A stretch of 45,070 nt of DNA from an uncultured Clostridia bacterium (lineage in GTDB: Bacteria > Bacillota > Clostridia > TANB77 > CAG-508), in assembly GCA_947631745.1 (NCBI GenBank), contig CANRMM010000007.1:1-45070 (forward strand), in the 5' to 3' direction. The notes below the pieces were generated by a model. It did no database searches and was not told where the DNA came from. It was given only the letters and a program-made list of their open reading frames with translations. The position numbers and the translations under genes were made by a program. Positions 7,501 to 16,823 of the stretch are shown here, piece by piece. Every line of letters starts with the position of its first letter. Position 1 is the stretch's first letter.

Positions 7501-10500
7501 TTTGTTTTTGCAAATTTGTCATAAAAGTATTAAATTCTTTATCATTTTGTTTAATACCTTCTAATATAGCAATGGTTTGAGGATAATCAGCTTTAGCTTG
7601 ATCTGGAATAATTGCATATTCTCGTATTATTTCTGCAAATCCTTCTTCTAGCTTCACTTTTCTAGTTTCATTTTTATAGCCATCATATTTGCTAATTGCA
7701 GTTAATAATTCATCAGCTATTGATTCCTTATCAATTTCAATTCTTTTTCCTATATCTAAAGCATGACCTGTTTCATGAAGTATACTATCCATATCGCTCA
7801 ATTCTTTAGTTCTAATAACATCTCTTTTGGTTTTATATATAGCCAAAGCACGTTGTCTAAAATGACCTCTTTTAATATTAATGCCTAAATAATCTTCAAT
7901 CATTTTTCTAATATCAGTCATTTTAGTTACTGGAATAGTATCATCCCATTCTCCACTTTTCTCTATTTTTTTTATTTCTTGTTCTATCCAAGCATCTGCT
8001 CTCTCAGCATTTGTAACCTCTGAATCTAAAGTTATGGTATCTGTGTCATCTCGGTTGATATTTTCTGTACTTAAATTTGTTTTTATATTGTTATTATTAT
8101 TATTTCTATTTGTTTTATTATCTTTTTTCAAATAACGTATATCTTCATTAGATGTTGGAGATGTATTATCTCTTTCTACATTTGCAGCATTAGATTTTTT
8201 CATACTTCTTACATTATTCTGTTCTTGTTTTATAAAGTTTTTTATTTCTACTTGGTCTTTTGGCTCTAATTTTTCTTCTATAAACAACTCTCCAGAATTA
8301 TTAGAATACAATAATCCATCTTGAATTGTTTTTAATTTTTTTATCTTTTCAAAAGCCTCTTTATTTTGCGTTGCAATAAAAGCTTTTGTTGCTCCATACT
8401 TAGGTGACATATTTTTGATATAACCATCAATTTGTTCCTCTGTCATATTCATAAAAGAATTTGGAATATCTATAATTGCTCTTGGACTTAATATAGCATC
8501 TACAAGAACTAAAGTTGAATACTCTGGATTATTTTTTACATTATGCATTAAACTAACAAGTTGCTCTTTAGAATTTATTTTTATTTTTGTCCAAGGTTCT
8601 TCACTCATCATTTTATCTATTTCGTCTGGTTTATAGTTTTCTAATTTTTTTTGTTCTTGAAAAATTAATCCATTATTATCTTTTGAAAGTATAGCATAAG
8701 TACCTGAATTAATAATTATATGTCCTTGAAAACCTTTTATATTCTTATCAAAATCGTAAGTTAAATTTATATCAGCTTGAGATGCTTTTGCTTTTCCTGA
8801 TGGGTGATTATGTATTAAGTAATACCCATCAGCATCTAATCTTTCCATTCTGTTATTAATTTTATAGTAATATTTTGTCTTGTTTTTTGTTTTGTCAGAA
8901 ATTCTTACTTCATTAGATGTTCGTGTTGTTAATGCTTCTTGTCCTACTATTGTATTTTCTTTAGTATATACAACTCTAAAAGTTTCATAGTTTGGATTTC
9001 TAAAGACTTGTGCTAAGTCTGCTAAATCATCTGCAGATTCAACTGTTTTATTATTTAGATCAATATATTCTCCTGATTTCAATTCATCAGAATATTTTGT
9101 TTTTTGTACTTTTATCTTTGTATTATTTTTATTATTCTGCATAGACTTAGTACTGGTACTAGATTTGACTTTAGTATTATTTTGTGATATACTAGTATCA
9201 GTAGCAGATACCTTTGGAGCTGAGATAGTGCTATTATTAGCAACCTTAGTTGAGGTATCTGCAATATTGTTTTTGGGAGAAATATATTGTATTCTCAAAT
9301 GGTTTTCTCCATTATCTCTTGATACAATATCGAATATTACAGTAAATATATTGTCATTTAATTTAAAATCAGCAATATAATAATTCCATAGAATATTATT
9401 TTTTCTACTTTTTCCTTCAGGATTTTGAGTAACTAAAATAGCATTATCTATTATTTTTTCTAATTGTGATAATAGTATTAGTTGCTCTTTCATATATTTT
9501 TCTTGATGTTCATTATAGTTTGCACTATTTATAATCTCATCAATATCTCTATTAGATACTTTTATTTCGAAACCATCAATATATAACTTAGACTTTTGAT
9601 TATTATATTGTTTTTTAGCTTCTTTCTTTATTTCATTCGTAGACATTTTATTAAGATTTAATTCTTCAATGTTTTTGTTTGATGTTATATTAGCAGCTTT
9701 TCTCTTTTTTAAAAGCTCATTATTAAGTATATCTGTTATACTATTATATTTTTTATAGTAGTCTTTATTTAATTGTATATTAGATTCTTTTAGGTTTTCC
9801 TTTATATTTTGAATTTCATCATTTAGATTAACTTTTTCTGATTTGACGTCACTCTTCTTCATTCCAAAAATTCTATCATCACCATCAAATATATCTTCTT
9901 CAGAAGTAGTATCTTGTTTAAAATAATCGACGCCATCTCTTTGTCCTTTTTCTCTCAAATAATCCTCACTAGGCATAATAATTTGACCATAGATATTTTT
10001 ATATCCGTTTGATAATGCTTCATCTATTTCTGCTTTTATGGTCCTTGCTAATTTAGAATTATTTTCTTTTCCTTCAGCAATATCATTTAATACGTTGCTT
10101 ATTTGTTGCCATGATGCTCCAGTGCTATCTTTTATATTAGCCAGTTCTTTAGTAGTACTTCTTTTTTGTCCTGTCCAAGTATCTCCTACTTTATATCTTT
10201 TTCCTGAAGTAGTATTTGCTAAGTCATCTTGAAAATTAATAGCCATTTCTTGAATATATGAATTAATTTTCTGTTCATTTTCTTCAGTAGATATATTCTG
10301 TGAAGTTATATCCTGTTTTGTGACATCATTTTCATTTTGAGGAGTATAATTTGATGTCTGATTATTTAAATTTGTTCTAGTGTCATTTTTAGCACTCTGT
10401 AATGTATTGTTTTCATTATTCTGTATAAAATCAGTTGTATTAACGTTATTTTCCTGTATTCCTTCATTAGTACTATTTTGTGTTTCACTAACCAATTCAT

Positions 10501-12844
10501 TAACTCTATTTTGAGCTACTGATATTATTTTTTCTATTGCTTGTCCTGAAGCATAAGCATTTTCAGCTAATGCCATCTTTATATTCTTAATTGTCGCTTC
10601 ATCACCATTACTCAAAATGTCTGTTACTTTAGTAATAGCTTCTTCTGTATTTTTTACTCCAGTTAATAATTTTGTCCCTGTATTCATATCTATAACCGTC
10701 AAGCTTTCGTTATCATCATTCACTGTTATTCCTGGTCGTATATTTGGCAATTGACTATTTTCTACTTCAAAGGGAACAACTACAGATTGAGAGAAACTTT
10801 CAACTTCTCCTTCTTCATTAATTTGAGGAACTATAGCAACTTCTGATTGAGATACTGCTTCATTACGTATAATGCTTTCAGCTATAGTATTTCCATCAAT
10901 ATATACTGAACCATCTTCTAATAACATAACAGCATTATTATTTGTATTAGATTTTTGTGTATTTTGTGGTTTTTCTTTTACATTTTCATATTCTATTTTT
11001 ATATCATACAATTCATTTGTTTCCAAAAACTTCATAATTCCTTCATAAGCTTCATTTATATCATAAATTGTTTGGTCACTGTAATTTCCCGTAACATCTG
11101 TATGATATTGTTTTACTAGTGCATTACGAGCTTTTCTTATTTCTTCTTTAGATGGTGTGCTATTTCTATCTAATCCTAAAGTTTTATACCATTTATCTAA
11201 TTGATTATTAGTAGCTTCTGCACTCATTTTATAAGCATTTAATCTATATTTAACACCACTGTATCCAGCTTCTAATGAACTTACTCCTGCCCATAAAAGT
11301 GAATCAATAACTATATTTTTTTGCGTTTCACCATTAAATATATCTTTTTCTTGTAATACAGCACCAACCTCTCCTGCTACTAATCTACTTGTTCCAGTTT
11401 TTGTAAAACTAGATACTGCTTGAGGCATTGTATCTGCTATAGCTTTTTTTATATTAGTATCAAACCATTGAGGATATTTACTTGATATACTTTTTACAAG
11501 ATTCTCGGTTTTATTGAAAGTAGATTCTCCTATTTTTTTTATACTCTTACTTTCTAATATTTTTGAAAAAGCATATGCAACTGTTGCATCTTTAGTTGTT
11601 TCTCTCACACTTCCAGTTTCTCCATAAGTATTTACTATAGAAGACAAAACTGATGCAGAAGTTGAGCTTAATCCTACTTTCTTTAATGCAAGAAATGTTA
11701 TTACATCAAGAGCCAAACTTGCTGTCATATTGGCAGAAGGATTATATGTGCCTGTGCGAAGATACATATTATTTTTATCTTCTAATATTGCTTTTGTTAA
11801 ATCTTCTTGTGAATTATATTCTCCATATTTTTCTGAATCTTTTAACCCTGAAAAATCTGGAATATCTGGAATGTTTGGAATAATATCCATATTAGGATCA
11901 AGATTTGCTCCCATAGAATTTAATATAGAAAAAGCACTCTTTTTAGCAGGTGCCTCCATAAAGTCAACTACTACATTTAATAAATCTTTTATTCCATTGC
12001 CTGTAGAACGAATAAAATCTGCTCCAGTATCTTCTACATACAGATATCCTTTCATTGCATTAATTAACGAATCAGGAAGCTCTTTTGCTTGCACCTTAGA
12101 TGAATCTAATGGTCCATAAAAATTCTTAATAACTTCATCATCAGACATTTTATCAAGCATTTCTGTTCTTTCTGAATGTCCTTCAATACCCGATTTTACA
12201 ATACCATTTACTTTTGAAACTGCCTCTATTGGAATAGAAACTACTAAATCTTTTATCCATGTACCTATTTTCATAAATATATTGTTATTATTTTTTTCTT
12301 CTAATTGTTTCTGCATTTTTAATTCATCAGGGAGTAAAACATCAGATTCTTCAGGTATAGAAGCAATTACATCACTTATATTTTGACCTTTTAGATAATT
12401 ATCCTTTTTGTTCTCTGCTTTTACTGGTGTTTGTGATATTAGTTTTTTAAATTCTTGTGGAGATGGTAAACTTTCTATTTCTTCTTTTGTTAAGTTTTGT
12501 GGAATTTCAATAGATATGTCTTTATTACTACTATCGTTATTTATCTCGCTTTTTTCTTTGTTATCTTCTTCAAAAACACTTTTATTTGTAGCTTGATTCT
12601 CTACGGGATTATATATGATTTCTGTTGTTGAATTACTGTTATTAATATTATTTTTGCTTTTATTTTTCATCATTGTAGAATAAATTTGCTTACTTAATTC
12701 TAAGGTTCTATCAATATCATCTTGAGAATAATTACTACCATTAATAATTGAACTAAGTGATTTTGTATTTGCTTTACTATTTGAATTTATAACATCTACT
12801 AATTTTATTCTTTTATTTTTTTCTTCATCATCTTCTTCGAACAT
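4589..12844 (-). CDS. Giant polyvalent ejection-type protein (J-domain, nuclease-like, JAMM, zincin, LPD38-like)
   Basis: The product has 2751 residues. Domains in order: a low-complexity acidic and Asn-rich N-terminus; a J-domain (about 551-613) with HTD (581-583) instead of HPD; a region (about 1083-1190) resembling phage Barnase/EndoU/ColicinE5/RelE-like nucleases; a JAMM/RadC-type peptidase with Glu1303 and His1345, His1347, Ser1355, Asp1358; a metallopeptidase motif HETGH (1690-1694); and a hydrophobic region (about 2150-2390) resembling the large polyvalent-protein domain LPD38. The C-terminus is charged and helical. Such proteins are known as polyvalent proteins delivered with phage DNA to act on the host. 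In a podovirus it probably travels inside the capsid. No in-phase CGG occurs in its 2752 codons. Domain names are from recognisable motifs, not from a search. Confidence 0.82.
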   Translation of the reverse strand: MFEEDDEEKNKRIKLVDVINSNSKANTKSLSSIINGSNYSQDDIDRTLELSKQIYSTMMKNKSKNNINNSNSTTEIIYNPVENQATNKSVFEEDNKEKSEINNDSSNKDISIEIPQNLTKEEIESLPSPQEFKKLISQTPVKAENKKDNYLKGQNISDVIASIPEESDVLLPDELKMQKQLEEKNNNNIFMKIGTWIKDLVVSIPIEAVSKVNGIVKSGIEGHSERTEMLDKMSDDEVIKNFYGPLDSSKVQAKELPDSLINAMKGYLYVEDTGADFIRSTGNGIKDLLNVVVDFMEAPAKKSAFSILNSMGANLDPNMDIIPNIPDIPDFSGLKDSEKYGEYNSQEDLTKAILEDKNNMYLRTGTYNPSANMTASLALDVITFLALKKVGLSSTSASVLSSIVNTYGETGSVRETTKDATVAYAFSKILESKSIKKIGESTFNKTENLVKSISSKYPQWFDTNIKKAIADTMPQAVSSFTKTGTSRLVAGEVGAVLQEKDIFNGETQKNIVIDSLLWAGVSSLEAGYSGVKYRLNAYKMSAEATNNQLDKWYKTLGLDRNSTPSKEEIRKARNALVKQYHTDVTGNYSDQTIYDINEAYEGIMKFLETNELYDIKIEYENVKEKPQNTQKSNTNNNAVMLLEDGSVYIDGNTIAESIIRNEAVSQSEVAIVPQINEEGEVESFSQSVVVPFEVENSQLPNIRPGITVNDDNESLTVIDMNTGTKLLTGVKNTEEAITKVTDILSNGDEATIKNIKMALAENAYASGQAIEKIISVAQNRVNELVSETQNSTNEGIQENNVNTTDFIQNNENNTLQSAKNDTRTNLNNQTSNYTPQNENDVTKQDITSQNISTEENEQKINSYIQEMAINFQDDLANTTSGKRYKVGDTWTGQKRSTTKELANIKDSTGASWQQISNVLNDIAEGKENNSKLARTIKAEIDEALSNGYKNIYGQIIMPSEDYLREKGQRDGVDYFKQDTTSEEDIFDGDDRIFGMKKSDVKSEKVNLNDEIQNIKENLKESNIQLNKDYYKKYNSITDILNNELLKKRKAANITSNKNIEELNLNKMSTNEIKKEAKKQYNNQKSKLYIDGFEIKVSNRDIDEIINSANYNEHQEKYMKEQLILLSQLEKIIDNAILVTQNPEGKSRKNNILWNYYIADFKLNDNIFTVIFDIVSRDNGENHLRIQYISPKNNIADTSTKVANNSTISAPKVSATDTSISQNNTKVKSSTSTKSMQNNKNNTKIKVQKTKYSDELKSGEYIDLNNKTVESADDLADLAQVFRNPNYETFRVVYTKENTIVGQEALTTRTSNEVRISDKTKNKTKYYYKINNRMERLDADGYYLIHNHPSGKAKASQADINLTYDFDKNIKGFQGHIIINSGTYAILSKDNNGLIFQEQKKLENYKPDEIDKMMSEEPWTKIKINSKEQLVSLMHNVKNNPEYSTLVLVDAILSPRAIIDIPNSFMNMTEEQIDGYIKNMSPKYGATKAFIATQNKEAFEKIKKLKTIQDGLLYSNNSGELFIEEKLEPKDQVEIKNFIKQEQNNVRSMKKSNAANVERDNTSPTSNEDIRYLKKDNKTNRNNNNNNIKTNLSTENINRDDTDTITLDSEVTNAERADAWIEQEIKKIEKSGEWDDTIPVTKMTDIRKMIEDYLGINIKRGHFRQRALAIYKTKRDVIRTKELSDMDSILHETGHALDIGKRIEIDKESIADELLTAISKYDGYKNETRKVKLEEGFAEIIREYAIIPDQAKADYPQTIAILEGIKQNDKEFNTFMTNLQKQIYNYIHQNPYNRQLSRQSIGEHTDKKPWTKERIKQAIMIAIWDRDYAIKEAVEKQAKASGKSMKDIEASKNAYYLVRLTNGIGDKITSFLADGYIDENGKKITPGLNQIGEILGDDPKRYNDLRVYLVARRDVEYKAEKLKTGLRNMDTKAVLEQFKDDIQIQKAAQVIYDTLDGVLQYAVDNHLITEEEAKSLRESNVFYVPMQRVLENRGNQVGRRGAVSDIIKARTGSDLDIKDVLENVIVNCANIIRQVENNKILNALYEEGESSGLKGTVYDVIDTPMKKIGTANLWIWEEELKRQGVDTSNLDLDKTINIFSPNNAINVPEQITSFIDSFGERRYLQFYDKITFYSITGIDIKTMSWILRISSYLNMPLRHGATMANLTFAIPNMISDTAQATIYSTAGFVPVIDNALGVLGVLASTNKTVRNFVNQVSPEYAKRINYIYTLYNQTGATNSTRLSQYRETTQNIMKDVYGTKNSEILGIHEKFKPLKRLLDLMTYIPELSEQSTRFRVFERNYNYYKNKGNSETDARIMAALEARDATQDFSRSGILGREINQFIAFSAARVGSAYTFAEKVKANPKQVGMRIAILTAIAMAIKAMGYDDDEIEELNQRKKDDNFVLKVGDNIITIKKPQGILRSIINLAEYIQDLATGHIEEGKEGEKLGEWLNNAIMDNMPADEVTGLVPNAIAPLIENAINKDFYYNTDIVKSYDLDLPNSEQYYDYNSQLAILLGKVFNYSPAKIDNLISGYFGGLGTQTTNAIDSVLGTLGIIPEKPAMGAEDNAIGKRFVVNVNENSASVDEIYNLKTELTKKKNGGTITKEEEEKLERITDAASSMAIINKQIKSIKKSLTLSGEEKAEQIKELQKQKTDTARQALGKDLLYSENENKIESTKFYPSSNTLKQSGYTLNLTDSMKKEYEKLAYEKYASYAKQGIYSEEKLEDIASKCKEYAKKEMMKKYRNDLVKSK

Positions 12845-12860
12845 TTTTTCATCTCCTTCA

Positions 12861-14378
12861 TTACATATTAGCTCTGTCTCGGAATAAATCTTCCATATTA
12901 GAATAAAGCTTTCCTGTTAAGTCATCACGAATATTATTCTTTATTCCTGGTCCTTGAAGAAAACTAATGTGCAAATCTGTATTTTCAGAATTTTTGGGTT
13001 CAGTTAAGTTATATTTTGTAACTAAAAGTCTCGCTGTATTTTCCGACATTCTTCCAGCATTTAATTCATCTTCAATATAGTTCCATATAGCATCATTATC
13101 TATTGTTTTTTCTCCCGTTATATCATCTTCTTGTATCCATCTTTCTTTAATTAACGACTCATAACTACTCATACTAATTTGGTCTGTGTTAGATGAAGTG
13201 CTAGAACCTGCTGAACCACTTGAATTTATAATTGTGCTATATTTTTGCTGTAACTGATACTCGTAATCTGCATAGTCCTTATCAAGTTGACTTCTTAATT
13301 CATATAGTGCTTTATTATTTTCGTATTCAATTTGAGCTTGCTCTCTCATTTTTTGCAATTCAAATTCTCTTTGTTCTTTGGCTTCTCTTGCTTGTCCTGA
13401 TAATGTTCCAGCTTTTACTCCTAATACAGCAGCTGCATTATTATCTACATAACCTAGTTCATCTACTCGTTTCCATGCATTTTCTAGTTCAGCTTGCTTT
13501 TTATTAAACTCAAATTCTTTTTCTTGAAATTCTCTATCCTTTGCATCTTTCCAATACTCAAATTGTTGTGCATCATAACTTTGTATCATTTGAGCAGTAT
13601 CAGCTAATTGCCCTAAATATGCTATCTTTCTTTCATAAGCTAATTTTTCATATTGTGGGATAAGTTCTGAAACCACTCTTGCTACTCTTTCCGCTGTAGC
13701 AGAACTATTTAGCACACCGCTTCCAGCTAAACTCTGAAGGGTAGAGTTTGCAGCATATTCACTTGCTACTTGTAATGCTCTATCTTGAGTTGGATCATAG
13801 AAAGAACCGCTTTCAATACTATCTAATCCTTCTAACATTTTTTGTAGTAAACTATTCATTGTGTCTGAATATGCACTTTGATATTGTCCTTTTATTGTAT
13901 TTAAGTTTTTAGTTTGTGGCGTTACAATAGTAGTTCCAATAGTAGTTTTCTTGACACCACTTGCATTTACATTTGCATTTTGACTATTTCCATATTGACT
14001 TTGATAAGCTCTATATATTTGATTAAAATCAACTACATTATTATTTGTACTACTAGGCTCATAAGTTTGTGGAGTAGGTGCTGAACTTATTACATTTTGA
14101 TTTTGTGTACTAATAGCCTGTAAATTATTATTTGAAACGGGAGCAATTCCTTGTGTAGGCGTTGCAGGTGCTACAGGTTGTATCTGAATAGGTATTGTAA
14201 TTGGACTTATAGCATTATTATTAGCTATTGGTTGTGGTTGATTTATACTTTGAGGCATTGATGGATTTATACTTTGTGGTTGCATAGCCGTATTAGAATT
14301 ATTAACCTGTGCTACATTTGCTTGAGGATTGCTTGTCGCTGCTACTGTTCTAGCAGTATTTAAAAATGTATTTGGCAT
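12861..14378 (-). CDS. Putative internal virion (ejection) protein
   Basis: From the preferred ATG (14378, preceded by AAAGGAGAG) the protein has about 505 residues. The first 150 are low-complexity Asn/Gln/Pro-rich. The centre (about 160-390) is alanine/glutamate-rich, strongly helical and probably coiled-coil. The motif 'GVLNSSATAERVARVV' is typical of internal proteins in phages with short tails. It sits between the tail-hub gene and the giant protein gene and may form part of the DNA-ejection conduit. An upstream ATG at 14396 is possible but would overlap the previous stop. Confidence 0.6.
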   Translation of the reverse strand: MPNTFLNTARTVAATSNPQANVAQVNNSNTAMQPQSINPSMPQSINQPQPIANNNAISPITIPIQIQPVAPATPTQGIAPVSNNNLQAISTQNQNVISSAPTPQTYEPSSTNNNVVDFNQIYRAYQSQYGNSQNANVNASGVKKTTIGTTIVTPQTKNLNTIKGQYQSAYSDTMNSLLQKMLEGLDSIESGSFYDPTQDRALQVASEYAANSTLQSLAGSGVLNSSATAERVARVVSELIPQYEKLAYERKIAYLGQLADTAQMIQSYDAQQFEYWKDAKDREFQEKEFEFNKKQAELENAWKRVDELGYVDNNAAAVLGVKAGTLSGQAREAKEQREFELQKMREQAQIEYENNKALYELRSQLDKDYADYEYQLQQKYSTIINSSGSAGSSTSSNTDQISMSSYESLIKERWIQEDDITGEKTIDNDAIWNYIEDELNAGRMSENTARLLVTKYNLTEPKNSENTDLHISFLQGPGIKNNIRDDLTGKLYSNMEDLFRDRANM

Positions 14379-14392
14379 TCGTTTCTCTCCTT

Positions 14393-14626
14393 TCATTTAT
14401 TGTAAATATTGTTTAGTTTGTCTTTCCACATAGTAATTGTTGAATCTACGTTACTTCCTAAATCAAAAGTATTAACTCCTATATTTTTATTTAAAATACC
14501 CTTCCAATGATTTAGTGTTTTATCTTCAGTTTCATATAAAGGATAAGTTCCTTTGTTTACTATATTTAATTGCCTTGCCCATTCCCTTAATGTGTCTTGA
14601 TTAGTTGAATATTTCCTAAAATACAT
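14393..14626 (-). CDS. Small hypothetical virion-region protein
   Basis: This is a 77-residue, soluble-looking protein with several Trp and Asn residues and no recognisable motif. It overlaps the stop of the gp10-like gene by one base, indicating translational coupling. A role as a minor structural protein is inferred only from position. Confidence 0.5.
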   Translation of the reverse strand: MYFRKYSTNQDTLREWARQLNIVNKGTYPLYETEDKTLNHWKGILNKNIGVNTFDLGSNVDSTITMWKDKLNNIYNK

Positions 14627-16155
14627 TATCTTGTGTGTGTCCTATCTACACGTTCCATTGCATAAATAGTACAATCTCCTTCTCCAGAAATTTCAAAGGT
14701 ATAACTATCAACATTTTGCATATCATTTGGAATGAGTACACATTCTGTTCTATTCTTTCCTTTAGGCAAGGCATTTTTTATTTCTTTTTCTTTTCCATCG
14801 TGCGTAATCACTTTTATATTTACGATTCCATCTAAATCATAGTTAAACCATAAAACAGATAAAGACTTCTTTTTACTAAGTACTCCGTTTTTAAATTCTT
14901 TTGTCTTTAAATAAAAAGGAATAGGTCTTTTATATACAATATCTTGTTCGTCTGTAAATTCATCTTGGCCATAAGTTTGTATGTACTCTAATCCATCTTT
15001 TCTTCCTCCAGTAATTTCATAAATAGTTCCGTTAGCAGTTAAAGCATAAATAGGATTTGGAGTTTGACTAAAATTCAAATCATTATAACTATCACAAATA
15101 CTAACATAGTCTAGTTCGTCTTCTACATTGTTAGGTTGTAATTCTTTTGTCCATTTTCTTAGTCTTTGGTCAAAGATTAAAAAGAATTTATAATCTGGAA
15201 ACCAGAAATATATTTTATTTTCGCTCCCTGCTACAGAAACATTCTTTGCTTCATTAATTGTAATTCCATAAATAAATTTCTTAATTCCTCCAGTAACTCC
15301 ATTATTGCTAGAAGGCTCTTCAATAGTTCTTATTGAACTTCCATCATATTCATAAATATGTCTTCCATACAGCCAATAAAGCATACTATTATGTACTTTA
15401 ATTGTGCATTGATCATAACAACCAATATTGTTATCTAAAGTTACACATGTATAGGAATCTACTACTCCTAAAATAACATTTGAGCCATAATACAAATGCA
15501 TATTTTTTTCGCTAAATACAATTAGCTTATCATCAAAGCTTACTAACCCTGTTATCTGATTACAGTTTTCTACTCTATCCTCTCTAGAATTTTCAGTATC
15601 TTTCCAATCCATCGGATCTTGTAAAGAACTAAAATATAACATATTTCCTCTACTTGCCATCATTCTGTTTTTGTGATAACACATATGTTCAAAATGATCT
15701 ACTCCTTCTGGAAGTGGCATAATTTCTGGAGTATTTACTGCTGATAATGGAAGTTTAAATCGTACTGCCTGTACATCTTCTCCATATAAAATCATGTACT
15801 CATTATTACCATCTGCATAATATACATGTCTAAATTTTGTACCCGTTATTCCTTGTGCTATAACTGTTCCATACATATCTTTTAATTGGTCACCTTGTAT
15901 ATAGAATAAATACTTAATTCCCGCTACTCCAAAATACTTTATATCTTCTCCCTTTAATCCAGGATTTTTCATCATTGTTCTTCCAATTCTAGTTCTTATT
16001 GCTGGATAATTGTCTAAACACATATTGAACATATCTTGACACTCATCATCTTGTATGCAAGAAGGAGGATATACATTGCTGATTCCACCTGCTAAGTAAT
16101 TTATCTGATTGTTACTTTTATAATTTACATTCTGTAAATATGGATTCGTTTGCAA
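14626..16155 (-). CDS. Tail hub / packaged-DNA stabilisation protein, P22 gp10-like
   Basis: The 509-residue protein shows repeated beta-propeller-like segments such as 'MYLFSSLQDPMDW'-type and 'DKLIVFSEKNMHLYYGS' strings characteristic of P22 gp10-like hub proteins. These close the portal vertex after packaging and connect it to fibres. The order after the gp4-like adaptor agrees with P22-type connectors. The N-terminal region contains a Cys-rich stretch (about residues 33-48), unusual but of unknown meaning. Confidence 0.72.
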   Translation of the reverse strand: MQTNPYLQNVNYKSNNQINYLAGGISNVYPPSCIQDDECQDMFNMCLDNYPAIRTRIGRTMMKNPGLKGEDIKYFGVAGIKYLFYIQGDQLKDMYGTVIAQGITGTKFRHVYYADGNNEYMILYGEDVQAVRFKLPLSAVNTPEIMPLPEGVDHFEHMCYHKNRMMASRGNMLYFSSLQDPMDWKDTENSREDRVENCNQITGLVSFDDKLIVFSEKNMHLYYGSNVILGVVDSYTCVTLDNNIGCYDQCTIKVHNSMLYWLYGRHIYEYDGSSIRTIEEPSSNNGVTGGIKKFIYGITINEAKNVSVAGSENKIYFWFPDYKFFLIFDQRLRKWTKELQPNNVEDELDYVSICDSYNDLNFSQTPNPIYALTANGTIYEITGGRKDGLEYIQTYGQDEFTDEQDIVYKRPIPFYLKTKEFKNGVLSKKKSLSVLWFNYDLDGIVNIKVITHDGKEKEIKNALPKGKNRTECVLIPNDMQNVDSYTFEISGEGDCTIYAMERVDRTHTR

Positions 16156-16157
16156 TT

Positions 16158-16811
16158 TTATCTCCTCCTTTTAAATCTATGTATATTTCTTATAACTGGA
16201 TATCTTTGTTGTTGTTCATTCTTATTTTCATTGGCTTTTTGCACTAAATTGTTATAAAGTAAAATATATTCGTTTGCTAGCTCTATATCGGGATTATGTC
16301 CAGACATTGCAATAATGCTCATTACATTAAATTTTACTAAGTCTATATAGTTATCATCTAGTAAGATATAATCATCTAGATTATCTACCATAGGTGGCTT
16401 TTTCATATAATAAATATCTACTTTTCTTACATCTTTTGGCTCTGGCCAAATACCTATTGTTCCTTCCCTTCCATCATAATATCCATGAGATGTCATTTTC
16501 TCATTTGGTAAATACGATTTTAGTTCTTTAAATTTACCCCAATCATAAGGATTATTTTGATTTCGTGCTTTTTCCGAAATTGTTACACTATTTATCATAT
16601 CGACACTGCAATCTTCTGGGAGTGTGTATAGTTCTTGATATGCTCTTGTTGTAAATGAATATTGGTCCTGTATGCTTAAATCTTTATAAATCTTTTTCAT
16701 TGTTTCATTTATCCATAGAAATAATGTATCCTCTTGATATGTATGAGGAAGTCTTGTTTGAATATCATCTAATACTTGTCTTACTGTGGTTCTACTTACC
16801 ATATATCCCAT
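16158..16811 (-). CDS. Head-to-tail adaptor protein, P22 gp4-like
   Basis: From the ATG at 16811, six bases after AGGAGGTG, the protein has 217 residues. A GTG at 16820 overlaps the ribosome-binding site and is unlikely. The sequence is mostly helical, with 'VLDDIQTRLP', 'WINETMKKIYKDL' and a C-terminal basic tail (HRFKRRR), resembling adaptor proteins that bind below the portal. It lies directly before the gp10-like hub gene, as in P22-type phages. Confidence 0.65.
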   Translation of the reverse strand: MGYMVSRTTVRQVLDDIQTRLPHTYQEDTLFLWINETMKKIYKDLSIQDQYSFTTRAYQELYTLPEDCSVDMINSVTISEKARNQNNPYDWGKFKELKSYLPNEKMTSHGYYDGREGTIGIWPEPKDVRKVDIYYMKKPPMVDNLDDYILLDDNYIDLVKFNVMSIIAMSGHNPDIELANEYILLYNNLVQKANENKNEQQQRYPVIRNIHRFKRRR

Positions 16812-16823
16812 ACAAAACACCTC

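Noticed and set aside
4589..12844. Plus-strand open frames inside the giant gene (for example 11653-12119)
   Set aside because: They are antisense to a continuous, domain-containing gene, lack ribosome-binding sites and have compositions expected for shadows.
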